This document shows positions 1 through 7,027 of a stretch of DNA of 31,990 nt, piece by piece. Location of the stretch: contig JAWKTM010000075.1 of the NCBI GenBank assembly GCA_041399085.1, positions 1 to 31,990 of the forward strand. The letters run 5' to 3'. Numbering within the stretch: the stretch's first letter is position 1; the number at the start of each line of letters is the position of its first letter. The translations under genes were made by a program, and so were the position numbers. The notes under the pieces were generated by a model. The model was not told where the DNA came from. It worked only from the letters and a program-made list of their open reading frames with translations, and ran no database searches. This DNA comes from JAWKTM01 sp041399085. Lineage in GTDB: Bacteria > Planctomycetota > Planctomycetia > Pirellulales > Pirellulaceae.

Positions 1-1432
1 TGACCGCCGAGTCCCCTTGGGTGAAGGCTTGAAAGATTGCCTGCTTCCGCTCGTCGCTAATCCCCATTCCCGTGTCGCGCACTCGCAGCACTAACCAAGA
101 CTCGTCTCCTTGGGCCTCGCACCGAACGAAGATTGTGACGCTTCCCTCCATCGTGAACTTGACCGCGTTGCTGAGCAGATTCATCAGAATTTGTCGCAAT
201 CGCAATGGATCGGTGCTAATCAAATCGGGAATTCGTGTCTCGAAAACCGTGCGGATCTCGATGCCCTTCTCCGATGCCAGAACATCCATCAGCGACCGGA
301 CTTCGCTGATAATCTCTACCAACGACGAGGTCTCATAATGAATATCCAATTTTCCGGCTTCGATCTTGGATACATCCAGGATGTCGTTCAGCAGCCCGAG
401 CAATAGATATCCTTGCCCGCGCAGCATATGTAACATTTCTCGCTGCTCTTCGTCCTCCAACTGTGGAAACAGCAAATCGGCACATCCCAGAATGGCCGTC
501 ATTGGGGTGCGGATTTCATGACTCATGCTCGCCAGAAATTCACTCTTTGCTTGATTCGCCTTCTCCGCGTCTTTCCGCGACTGCGCGAGTTCCAACTCCA
601 GAAGCTTGCGGTGAGTAATGTCGGCGTGAGATACAACCGCTCCGCCAACCTCGGTTTGCAGCGGCGCCGCGTTTAGTAGGAACCAACGCTGTTCCGTGGG
701 CGAGTGACATGGATACTCGGCGGAAAAGCTGGGGGAATTTCCGGCTAACAAATCCCTAAGTCCGTCGAGCACGACGGGCGCCGCGGAGGCGCCATCCGCC
801 GACTCACAGGCTTTGTAAACGACGGATAAATAATTCGAGCCCACGCCGAATCCCGTTTCGCCCACGCCACCATTGGCCCTCGCAAAACGATCCCACGAGT
901 CATTGACAGCGATAATGACGCCTTCTCGATCCAGCACGCAGATGTGTGACGTTAAGGAATCCAGTACGGCTTGAGTAAACATGCGCTGCTCGTGCGAAGC
1001 CTTCTCGGATCGCCTCCGATGATCGACTTCCTCGGATAATTGTTGATTGAGTTTGGCGACGCCAGGCAATGTCAGGGCGTAGGGCAAGATGCGCACCAGG
1101 GCCACGATGGTTCCCCACGAGACGACCGCCGTAATAAACTTGACTACGCCTTGAATCCGATAGATAGGATACCAAAAGATAATGGCCTCAATGAGATGCA
1201 CGGTCCCACACGCGAGAATGAATGCACCGAATAGTAGAAAGATGCGTGAGAACGGGATATCGCGACGTCGTCGCACAAAGAAGAATAGTGTCAACGGAAT
1301 CGCCGTGTAGGCCGCCCAGGTCCCTAGATCCGACAGCACGTGGAACCAGCCCGCGAAATCCGACCAGTCACCGCAGTCCCATCGCCGTGGATAGCCCGAA
1401 GTGCTAAACAAATTGAGGAAATACTCGCGCAT
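1..1432 (-). CDS. Sensor histidine kinase with ETR1-like ethylene-binding membrane domain (3' end beyond window)
   Basis: About 477 residues are visible in one uninterrupted frame; the C-terminus lies beyond base 1. The N-terminal ~120 residues hold three hydrophobic segments that resemble the plant ethylene receptor ETR1. Asp35, Tyr42, Ile72, Cys75 and His79 sit at the positions of ETR1 Asp25, Tyr32, Ile62, Cys65 and His69, within the motifs SDLGTWAAYTAIP and FGAFILACGTVHLIE. Cys and His bind copper(I) in the known receptors. A PAS domain follows (about 155-265, motif ICVLDREGVIIAVNDSW), then a HisKA domain with the phosphoacceptor in SMSHEIRTP (His305) and an HATPase domain with an N box (LMNLLSNAVKF) and G1 box (RVRDTGMGIS). 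ATG at 1432 is the first start after an in-frame TGA. A receiver domain could follow off the edge. The family assignment is strong; ethylene sensing is inferred. Confidence 0.9.
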   Translation of the reverse strand, partial: MREYFLNLFSTSGYPRRWDCGDWSDFAGWFHVLSDLGTWAAYTAIPLTLFFFVRRRRDIPFSRIFLLFGAFILACGTVHLIEAIIFWYPIYRIQGVVKFITAVVSWGTIVALVRILPYALTLPGVAKLNQQLSEEVDHRRRSEKASHEQRMFTQAVLDSLTSHICVLDREGVIIAVNDSWDRFARANGGVGETGFGVGSNYLSVVYKACESADGASAAPVVLDGLRDLLAGNSPSFSAEYPCHSPTEQRWFLLNAAPLQTEVGGAVVSHADITHRKLLELELAQSRKDAEKANQAKSEFLASMSHEIRTPMTAILGCADLLFPQLEDEEQREMLHMLRGQGYLLLGLLNDILDVSKIEAGKLDIHYETSSLVEIISEVRSLMDVLASEKGIEIRTVFETRIPDLISTDPLRLRQILMNLLSNAVKFTMEGSVTIFVRCEAQGDESWLVLRVRDTGMGISDERKQAIFQAFTQGDSAV

Positions 1433-1838
1433 ACGACTCGGTCAATAAAGTAGCTCAGCAGGGAACCGAGAGAGAACGCCGAACTGTCGGGATACTCAAG
1501 AGTTGGCGTTGCCGACGCGCCAGCATCGTAGAAAGCATACCATTCATACCGCGCAAAGAGAAGGTTGCGCGCTCCAATATCTCATCGAACTTACAACTCC
1601 ACACGCCGCTTTCATGACACTATGTCATCAACAGTTGCACCGGTTTCTAATCTGTATGAGAGCGGTTGTCGACGAGAAAAGTTCCCGACGGTGCAAGGTC
1701 TTGACAGAGCCAAGTGGGCGCTACGCTGACACAAGTTAGTTCGCGCCGACTTGTGGACAGATTCGGCAGTTCCACGAACTGCGACAGAATCGAAACGCCG
1801 CCGCGTTCGTTGGTACCGCTGTGCGGATGGCCAAACAC

Positions 1839-1870
1839 AAAAAAACCGCCGGGCCAAACAGCCAAGCGGT
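1839..1870 (-). terminator. Rho-independent terminator of the small membrane-protein cluster
   Basis: Read on the minus strand, ACCGC and GCGGT form an outer stem. A 2x2 internal mismatch follows, then an inner GGC/GCC stem with a six-base loop. A run of seven T residues comes directly after. It lies downstream of the holin-like gene ending at 2107, in the right orientation to stop that transcript before the kinase gene. Confidence 0.7.
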
Positions 1871-1969
1871 ATGGGAGAGTATAAACGGCGTGGCTCGTCA
1901 AGAGTCGTGGATTGCCGTGACGCCTCTTGCGAACCACGCCGGCGGTTGCTCGCGGGCTTGCGGGGCTCC

Positions 1970-2000
1970 CGCCGAGTCGAGCCGAAGCTGCAACTCGGCG
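1970..2000. repeat. Inverted repeat, 8-bp perfect stem
   Basis: CGCCGAGT at 1970-1977 and ACTCGGCG at 1993-2000 are exact reverse complements around a 15-base loop. No T run follows on either strand. It may be an mRNA 3' structure between the last cluster gene and the terminator; function unknown. Confidence 0.5.
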
Positions 2001-2106
2001 GTCGCCTCGCCCTCCCGAAACGTCGCCTAATCCGAGCAGCTTGCGTGCCGCCCGGTAAATAAACTCATTTAATCAAACCTTCCCTGCCTCCACCTGTGTC
2101 GCATCT

Positions 2107-2571
2107 CTAGGGAGCCGACTGCCGCCTTAGTGCCGCCTTAACCCATTTCACGTTTTCGGTCATCTCACTTTGAGTTCGCTGAAACACATCGGTGGCTTGT
2201 GAGATCTTGTTGGCTCCGATCCAAGCCATGATGCCCGCAATACAAATAAGGGTCGCGGCGGGGATCAGCATCGCCGCCCATAGTGGCAGGTCGTCCCAAG
2301 CCGCTTGCAAACCGTAGCCGGATGCCATAACTAATACTGGCAAAGCTCCTAGGGCCAGAACTCCCGCAATACCTAACATGATCGCCGCTTTGACGACCCG
2401 CGACTTGCCGTCTTTGATGTCCCACATCAGCAACTGAAATTGCAGTTCGCATAACGTGATCAAATCATGCGCCAACGCCGAAACGTTTTGTTGTACGCCT
2501 CCAGTCGCGGAATGCCCGTTCGCATGAATGCGATCCGCGCTGTTACGATTCAGCGTCGTTTGACTAGCCAT
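2107..2571 (-). CDS. Phage-holin-family (holin superfamily III-like) membrane protein
   Basis: 154 residues from ATG 2571. The protein has a hydrophilic N-terminal ~50 residues, an amphipathic segment (LITLCELQFQLLMWDIKDG), two strong hydrophobic helices (roughly 65-95 and 100-125) and a basic C-terminal tail. This layout matches the small putative actinobacteriophage holin-III family, which in chromosomes is a housekeeping membrane protein often found beside YqjD/ElaB-like genes. A longer frame begins at 2634, but ATG 2571 has a GGAG about 11 bases upstream and gives a normal length. It overlaps the preceding gene by 22 bp. Last gene of the minus-strand cluster; a terminator lies downstream at 1839-1870. 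Biochemical role unknown. Confidence 0.8.
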   Translation of the reverse strand: MASQTTLNRNSADRIHANGHSATGGVQQNVSALAHDLITLCELQFQLLMWDIKDGKSRVVKAAIMLGIAGVLALGALPVLVMASGYGLQAAWDDLPLWAAMLIPAATLICIAGIMAWIGANKISQATDVFQRTQSEMTENVKWVKAALRRQSAP

Positions 2572-2774
2572 CCAACCATTACTCCGAATAAGAGTGCCGC
2601 TCCCACACACATCGTGGGGTGGCGACCGATCCAATGTTCTGTTGACTCAAGTGCTCGCTCCCACCGACCGCTTTCGTCATCGGAAGAAGCACCGAGACTG
2701 GGCAACCGCATCTGACGCTCCGAAGCGCCGAGTCGCTGGCTACTTGTACCGCGTTCGCGACGCTCCGAAATCAT
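2550..2774 (-). CDS. Small YqjD/DUF883-like tail-anchored protein
   Basis: 74 residues. The first ~45 residues are charged and Arg/Ser/Glu-rich. The C-terminus carries a single hydrophobic helix with a glycine zipper (MCVGAALLFGVMVGWLVKRR). The short motif ESTEHWIGRHPTM before the helix resembles the HP-V-G-G pattern that ends YqjD/ElaB family proteins, which tail-anchor in the inner membrane and can associate with ribosomes in E. coli. ATG 2774 overlaps the stop of the upstream gene by four bases (ATGA), showing translational coupling, and GAGGAGG lies upstream. Family assignment rests mainly on the C-terminal helix. Confidence 0.75.
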   Translation of the reverse strand: MISERRERGTSSQRLGASERQMRLPSLGASSDDESGRWERALESTEHWIGRHPTMCVGAALLFGVMVGWLVKRR

Positions 2775-3199
2775 CTTGCACGCACCTCCTCGGGCGGCCC
2801 AACTTCCGACGCCTGCTGCCCTACGAATTTACCAACTTGCTGCCCAACATAAGCCAACGCCGCACGCATCAACATGTTGCCAGTGAGAGATACAAAGGTG
2901 TCTATGACGCTGGGCCGCGTCGTGGCTTCCGGCCGTTGGGTGACAACTAATTCATTCTTGCGAGCCAGCTTCTCCAACGTCTTAACATCGGGACTGCTCA
3001 CTTCCAATCGTCGTGGTACGGCCATGTAGCCCGCGAATGCAACGGCGCCGAGCGTCGGCCACGGGGCGCTCCGCACATAATGACGCCAATCCACTAGTAA
3101 CCGCGCGGTGTCGACGATTCCGTCTACTTCGTCGGGCAGCCCGCGGCGGATGTTTTCCATCTGCTGCCGGACATCTCTAACTTCCGTCGTGGTGCTCAC
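2771..3199 (-). CDS. Hypothetical membrane-associated protein, YqjD-neighbour type
   Basis: 142 residues from a GTG start with GAGGA upstream. The N-terminus is charged and helix-forming. A central YVRSAPWPTLGAVAFAGYMA segment resembles the helix of DUF883/YqjD proteins. After a hydrophilic linker, a second region (LTGNMLMRAALAYVGQQVGK) is amphipathic to hydrophobic. The stop overlaps the next gene's ATG by four bases, so it belongs to the same operon as the flanking small membrane proteins. I do not recognise a precise family; the call rests on topology and context. Confidence 0.75.
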   Translation of the reverse strand: MSTTTEVRDVRQQMENIRRGLPDEVDGIVDTARLLVDWRHYVRSAPWPTLGAVAFAGYMAVPRRLEVSSPDVKTLEKLARKNELVVTQRPEATTRPSVIDTFVSLTGNMLMRAALAYVGQQVGKFVGQQASEVGPPEEVRAR

Positions 3200-3241
3200 C
3201 GGTGTTCCTCGAAATCAATTGCTTCTCAAACTGCGTCGCCA

Positions 3242-3526
3242 CTAGCTATGGAGGCGTTGCCCCACGTGTTCCGGCATCGCGTCCGCCACGGCATCCATCA
3301 ACCGTCGGCCAAGTCGCTCGAACCGCGAATGGTGTACCGGTTCCGCTTGCTCTAACACCATCGAGCCGACGACTGCTCCCAACCCAATGCCTAAACCGAA
3401 GGCCACCAGCAACGAGGTCATCGGAAAGTCTCGGATCGCATCGGTGGTCGTCGCCGTGCATCGCTCCGCCATCGAACGGTCGGCATACGGCTCATACTCA
3501 AATCGTCGTCGATATTCGGTTGCCAT
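3242..3526 (-). CDS. Small membrane protein, DUF883/YqjD-like
   Basis: 94 residues. Residues 1-30 are charged and Arg/Tyr-rich. The segment DFPMTSLLVAFGLGIGLGAV is a glycine-zipper transmembrane helix preceded by the FPM version of the HP motif of YqjD/ElaB-like proteins. The tail (RFERLGRRLMDAVADAMPEH) is predicted amphipathic. ATG 3526 has AAGGAG upstream; the leader bases GAGCAGAGAA are almost the same as those before the next gene upstream (start 4071), so the two genes share a duplicated translation signal. Third of the cluster's membrane-anchored products. Confidence 0.8.
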   Translation of the reverse strand: MATEYRRRFEYEPYADRSMAERCTATTTDAIRDFPMTSLLVAFGLGIGLGAVVGSMVLEQAEPVHHSRFERLGRRLMDAVADAMPEHVGQRLHS

Positions 3527-3597
3527 CTTCTCTGCTCCTTAAACTCGTGATGCAAAAGGCCAATCGTCCAGCCGCGTTTACTGGACGCGCACGTGGC

Positions 3598-4071
3598 TTA
3601 GCGTGACTTCAGTACCAGGCTGACAACAACGCCGGAGATCAAGCCAACGCCGAAGGCCATTGCGATCGACTCCAACGGCTTCGTGCGAACCATCTCTTCC
3701 GCTTGCTCGAAACCCTGTTGCATTTGCACCGAAGCTTGGTCGTATCCCGAGCGGACCGAGCTGCCCGTGTTCCGCGCGGTGCTCGAAGCCCGCTGCGTGG
3801 CGCCCGAAACGGCCTCGGAAGCTCGCTGCGCGTACTCGCGGGCCGTGTCGGCGGCCTTGCGAACGGCCGACGTGCCGCCCGCGACCGCTTGGTCAATGAA
3901 TCGCTCGATTTCGGATCGCGATTCACCCGTCTTCTGCTGAATGACGCCCACCAACTGATCGGTGTTGCCTTGAGCGCGGCTCAGGTCATCGTCCGTCAAC
4001 TGCCCCCAACGTTCCTGAATGCGGCCCTTCACTTGATTCCATTTACCTTGAATCTCTTCACGCGTAACCAT
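3598..4071 (-). CDS. CsbD-domain protein with YqjD-like C-terminal membrane anchor
   Basis: 157 residues from ATG 4071, which has AGGAG about nine bases upstream; a longer in-frame reading up to 4350 has no coding character. Residues 1-55 form a CsbD (UPF0337) domain: IQGKWNQVKGRIQERWGQLT is the family signature, and CsbD proteins are general-stress-induced. A long helical Ala/Ser/Arg-rich middle follows, resembling DUF883 repeats. The C-terminus (EMVRTKPLESIAMAFGVGLI) is the typical YqjD end with one transmembrane helix. The protein is thus a fusion of a soluble stress domain to an inner-membrane anchor. First gene of the minus-strand stress/membrane operon. Confidence 0.88.
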   Translation of the reverse strand: MVTREEIQGKWNQVKGRIQERWGQLTDDDLSRAQGNTDQLVGVIQQKTGESRSEIERFIDQAVAGGTSAVRKAADTAREYAQRASEAVSGATQRASSTARNTGSSVRSGYDQASVQMQQGFEQAEEMVRTKPLESIAMAFGVGLISGVVVSLVLKSR

Positions 4072-4684
4072 GTTCTCTGCTCCTGTATGTTTGCTGTCGA
4101 GATGACGAGTGCGAGCCGCGAATTGGTTGGTCGCAGCTTGAGGGAAAGTGGGTTTGCAAACGTCGGGCCAAAGCATTTGGCGGAACCTTCCGTGGCGAAT
4201 ACCACGGCAACCCGAACGGTCCTGGCAACGGTTTGCTTTCCAGTCCACGAACATTGCGAAGCGCCAACCGCTGGCGGCGAAGAGCTCAGCCGAGCGGCGC
4301 GGAAACCTGTCGGCAAATTCAACCGACCGCTGCTCGCACAACGTCCCCACGTCGCTGGCTGACCGTCCACCGCGCCGGCTCGTCTGTCAGCATCGTGTCG
4401 TGGTGGAAATAACGTGGTGGAAGTAACGAGTCGTAGTGGAGTCGGGATCACCGGCTGGTGCGTCGCTCTCGCCGACACCAGTTCGCTGGCCAGCACCCGT
4501 AACCGTTTCCGCGGGCGGGATGACAGTTCGTCCCGGCACGCCAGTTGCCAAGACACCCTCTGCTCGCCCAGCGACGCGGCCCATCACAAGTCGAATGGCC
4601 AAGCGACGGGCGGGTGCTTCGCGCCGAATCGAGTTCGGATAGCGAACATCGACAGTACGACCAAAGAATGCGAGGAGACGCACC
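4072..4684. other. Divergent intergenic region between CsbD-type gene and DUF1328 gene
   Basis: About 610 bp. It must hold the promoters of the minus-strand stress cluster and of the plus-strand DUF1328 gene. Open frames cross it on both strands (for example a Pro/Arg/Ala-rich frame at 4436-4642), but none has a clear ribosome site or a recognisable domain, so none is called. Around 4396-4437 the bases GTGGTGGAAATAACGTGGTG show a partial direct repeat (gtggaaataac / gtggaagtaac). Confidence 0.5.
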
Positions 4685-4855
4685 ATGTTAGGTTGGGCGG
4701 TTTTATTTTTCTTGTTCGCGCTGATTGCGGCCATTCTCGGTTTCGGCGGGCTCGCTGCGGGAATCGCCGGGATCGCGAAAATCTTGTTCGCGTTGTTCCT
4801 GATGCTATTCCTGCTCAGTGTCATCACCGGCATGGCTCGCCAGCCGGCCATCTAG
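4685..4855 (+). CDS. DUF1328 (YtjA-type) small membrane protein
   Basis: 56 residues. It starts MLGWAVLFFLFALIAAILGF, the hallmark of the DUF1328 family: W-A-hydrophobic helix, then GFGGLAAGIAGIAKILFALF and a second helix. Usual family length is 50-60 residues, so it is complete. Ribosome site GAGGAG lies eight bases before the ATG. In proteobacteria and planctomycetes this family is commonly found with CsbD and YqjD genes, as here, which supports a shared envelope-stress role. Function is not known biochemically. Confidence 0.92.
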   Translation: MLGWAVLFFLFALIAAILGFGGLAAGIAGIAKILFALFLMLFLLSVITGMARQPAI

Positions 4856-4993
4856 TCCGTCCACCGATGTTTACGGTTCTCCGTCGATTTTGATTGGAAC
4901 GATTCGCCCGCGGCGACCGAAATAATCCCTATAACCGGAACAGCTTCACGTCGGCGGCTCGCGCTGGCAGAGCGGCGGTTTTTAGGGGGGATT

Positions 4994-6046
4994 ATGCGCG
5001 AATCGATTGCCGGCACGAAAGCACGCGGACCGCGCGGGAGGTCGCCCGCTCCGCGAATTGGCTCGCGCAAAGCCCGCTGGGCACGCAGTTCGACCCCCGT
5101 TTTCGCACTAGCCGCGCTCTTCTCGCTCGCGGCGTTCGTGTCGCCGACAAGTGCCGCGGGCCCGCTCAATGCCGAGGAGCAGGCGGCTCGCACCGAAGCG
5201 ATCCGAGCGATCCCGTTCGACAAGCTCGAACCGCCGGCTCAACAACGGCTGTCGGCCATCATCAACGACACCAGCGTCTTCCGCCGCTTGCCGGTGCAAG
5301 CGATCGAGAGCGACGCGGATATGTATTTGTTTCTGGTTCGTCATCCCGATGTGGTCGTCAATATTTGGCAACTGATGGGAATCTCGAACGTCACCGTACG
5401 CCGGATCGCGCCCTACACGTTCGACGCCTCGGACGGCATGGGGACGGTTGCCAAGGTGGATTTGGTCTACGGCGATCGCGAGACGCATGTCTTTCTGGCC
5501 GAAGGTCACTACGAGGGCCCGTTGTTCCGCCGCAAGCTGACCGGCCGATGCGTGGCCGTTTTGCGATCGGGTTTCGATCAGCCGCAGCAAGGGCGCCCGA
5601 TTGTGGCTGGGCGGATGGATGTGTTTCTGCAAGTGGACAGCGCCGGGCTGGAGCTGCTGGCCAAGACGCTGCACCCGCTGCTGGGCAAGACCGCTGATAC
5701 GAACTTTGTCGAGACGATGAAATTCCTGTCGCAAGTTTCCGGCGCGGCGGAGAAGAACGGGCCGGGCGTCGAGCAACTGGCGGCCAAGCTGACGAACGTC
5801 GACGGCGAAACTCGCGATCGGTTCGCCCGCGTGGCCACGGCGGCCTACGACCGTTCGATGTTGCGAACCGCGCAGCTCGGCGGACGCATTCTGCCCACGC
5901 CCAGCACCCCGGCAACCGCGGCCGCGCCGATCGTTCAAGTGCGCGAGGACGGCGTCTACATCACCGACCTCGCCGACGAACCGGCCGCCACAAACGCGCC
6001 CGCCACGCCAATCATCCGCAGCAGCGGCCCGATGTTCCGCCGCTAA
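4994..6046 (+). CDS. Secreted conserved protein of unknown function
   Basis: 350 residues. The N-terminus is long and basic (residues 1-33), followed by a hydrophobic core (VFALAALFSLAAFVSP) and a likely cleavage after TSA near residue 54. The mature part begins with a helical region (FDKLEPPAQQRLSAIIND), then a beta-rich domain (about 110-230) with the phrases HPDVVVNIWQLMGISNVTVR, VFLAEGHYEGPLFRRKLTGR and GRMDVFLQVDSAGLELLAKT. After this come a helical region and a low-complexity C-terminus ending RSSGPMFRR. It looks like a planctomycete-type exported protein; I know no function. An AGGGGGG ribosome site precedes ATG 4994. It appears to be a single-gene unit. Confidence 0.82.
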   Translation: MRESIAGTKARGPRGRSPAPRIGSRKARWARSSTPVFALAALFSLAAFVSPTSAAGPLNAEEQAARTEAIRAIPFDKLEPPAQQRLSAIINDTSVFRRLPVQAIESDADMYLFLVRHPDVVVNIWQLMGISNVTVRRIAPYTFDASDGMGTVAKVDLVYGDRETHVFLAEGHYEGPLFRRKLTGRCVAVLRSGFDQPQQGRPIVAGRMDVFLQVDSAGLELLAKTLHPLLGKTADTNFVETMKFLSQVSGAAEKNGPGVEQLAAKLTNVDGETRDRFARVATAAYDRSMLRTAQLGGRILPTPSTPATAAAPIVQVREDGVYITDLADEPAATNAPATPIIRSSGPMFRR

Positions 6047-6076
6047 TCTTTGGCGCGGGGCGACAATCGCTTTGTA

Positions 6077-6130
6077 GCGGCAGGGCGCGAGCCCTCCGGT
6101 TTCGCGGCAAGGCGCGAGCCCTCCGGTTTC
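6077..6130. repeat. 27-bp tandem duplication of a dispersed-type repeat
   Basis: Two adjacent copies (6077-6103 and 6104-6130) of GCGGCAaGGCGCGAGCCCTC plus CGGTTTC differ at one base. A related sequence (CGGCGCAAGCCGTCCGGTTA) lies at 28726-28745, in another intergenic region. The pattern GGCGCGAGCC-TCCGGTT suggests a short dispersed extragenic repeat of this genome. Confidence 0.75.
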
Positions 6131-6310
6131 GCGCAAACGGACCGAGCGAACGTCAAAGCAACGACGGAATCGCTGGCCACGTCGCTCCGCAGTGATCCGA
6201 CCACCGTGGCGAAACGAATCGTCAGTCTGTCACATCCGAATCGACCGACCGCCGACCACAAGATCGGCCTGGCAGCCGCAAATACGATCATGTCAGGCAT
6301 GAAAATGGTC

Positions 6311-6591
6311 ATGGCGGATGTCAAATGGCTCATGCCAACCGTGAAAAGGGCCGTGGCGAGCGTGAAAGGGCTCGTGGCGAGCGTGGAAGGGCTCGTGGCG
6401 AACGTGAAAAGGCTCGTGGCGGACGTGAAAAGGCTCATGGCGAACGTGAAAGGGCTCATGGCGAGCGTGGAAGGGCTCATGGCGGACGTGAAAAGGCTCT
6501 GGCGAACGTGGAAGGGCTCGTGGCGAACGTGAAAAGGCTCGTGGCGAACGTGGAATGGCTCATGGCGAACGTGGAATGGCTCATGGCGGAG
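6311..6591. repeat. 21-bp minisatellite, 13 full units and a partial unit
   Basis: The consensus unit is RTGGCGRRCGTGRAAGGCTC-like, 21 bases. Units start at 6311, 6332, 6353 and so on to 6562. Unit 10 (6500) lacks its first base. Differences between units are mostly A/G transitions. In one plus-strand frame each unit encodes a heptad [MV]-A-[NDS]-V-[KE]-[RGW]-L, and the one-base loss in unit 10 breaks that frame. The minus strand also stays open throughout. Because the period is a multiple of three, open frames here are expected by chance, so no gene is called. Confidence 0.85.
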
Positions 6592-6785
6592 CAACGTGAC
6601 CCTTTTCACGGCCAACTGGCCCCAGTTCAACGGGCACTCCGGCCATTTTGACGCTGACAGTGTGGCATCTAACAAAGTCACATAGGAACGCGAGTCGCCC
6701 GTGCACGCCAAGCCTTCCGCCGCCGCGGCATCGTTGTTTCCGGCTCATCGGCGCCGACCGCCGGCTTCCTTAGTCAAATCTTGGC
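6592..6785. other. Non-coding remainder between minisatellite and flgL region
   Basis: No supported gene, terminator or promoter was seen in these bases. Frames that cross them are extensions of the repeat-driven frames. Confidence 0.4.
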
Positions 6786-7027
6786 TCAGTGCGCGTCCGC
6801 CACGACCCGGTTCACGATCGGCATCAGCTCCCAAAGCGGCGACCGCGCGCCATCCACGAACAACCGCTTCAACGTCGCCAGCGACTTCCGGCGCTCCGTC
6901 ACCGGCCCGTGGGCACACCAATGAAACGCCGAATCCGCCACCAGCCGCTTCGCCCCCTCGACAATCGCGTTCGATCGCTTTCGAGCAGGATCGCGACGAG
7001 GGTGGCGGTTCTCGACGTAGGAAATGC
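6786..7027 (-). pseudogene. Coding-like remnant or short unknown gene downstream of flgL
   Basis: On the minus strand one frame ending in TGA at 6786-6788 reads plausible protein, for example GAKRLVADSAFHWCAHGPVT and LWELMPIVNRVVADAH, with a strong G/C preference at third codon positions, as in the neighbouring genes. The frame stays open into the 3' end of flgL, but no ATG with a ribosome site is present. It may be the 3' remnant of a gene whose 5' part was lost, or chance. I do not recognise the family. Confidence 0.3.

Larger units (their letters stand above)
1433..2106. other. Intergenic stretch without a supported gene
   Basis: This 674-bp gap separates the histidine kinase start from the 3' end of the small membrane-protein cluster. 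Open frames of 60-100 codons exist on both strands, but they overlap one another, have no convincing ribosome site and resemble no family I know. The only structures I can support are a minus-strand terminator at 1839-1870 and an inverted repeat at 1970-2000. The kinase promoter presumably lies near 1433-1550, but no clear -35/-10 pair was identified. Confidence 0.6.

Noticed and set aside
1647..2062. Overlapping open frames on both strands (for example 1751-2062 plus and 1647-1937 minus)
   Set aside because: They overlap the terminator and inverted repeat, lack ribosome sites and show no family resemblance.
4029..4556. Minus-strand frame of 175 codons upstream of the CsbD gene
   Set aside because: It overlaps the CsbD gene start in another frame and has no coding character; the CsbD start at 4071 has a good ribosome site.
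5108..6136. 342-codon minus-strand frame
   Set aside because: It is the antisense of the secreted protein gene at 4994-6046, which has a signal peptide and ribosome site.
6043..6711. 222-codon minus-strand frame through the minisatellite
   Set aside because: A 21-base period keeps frames open on both strands; no start signal or family match supports it.
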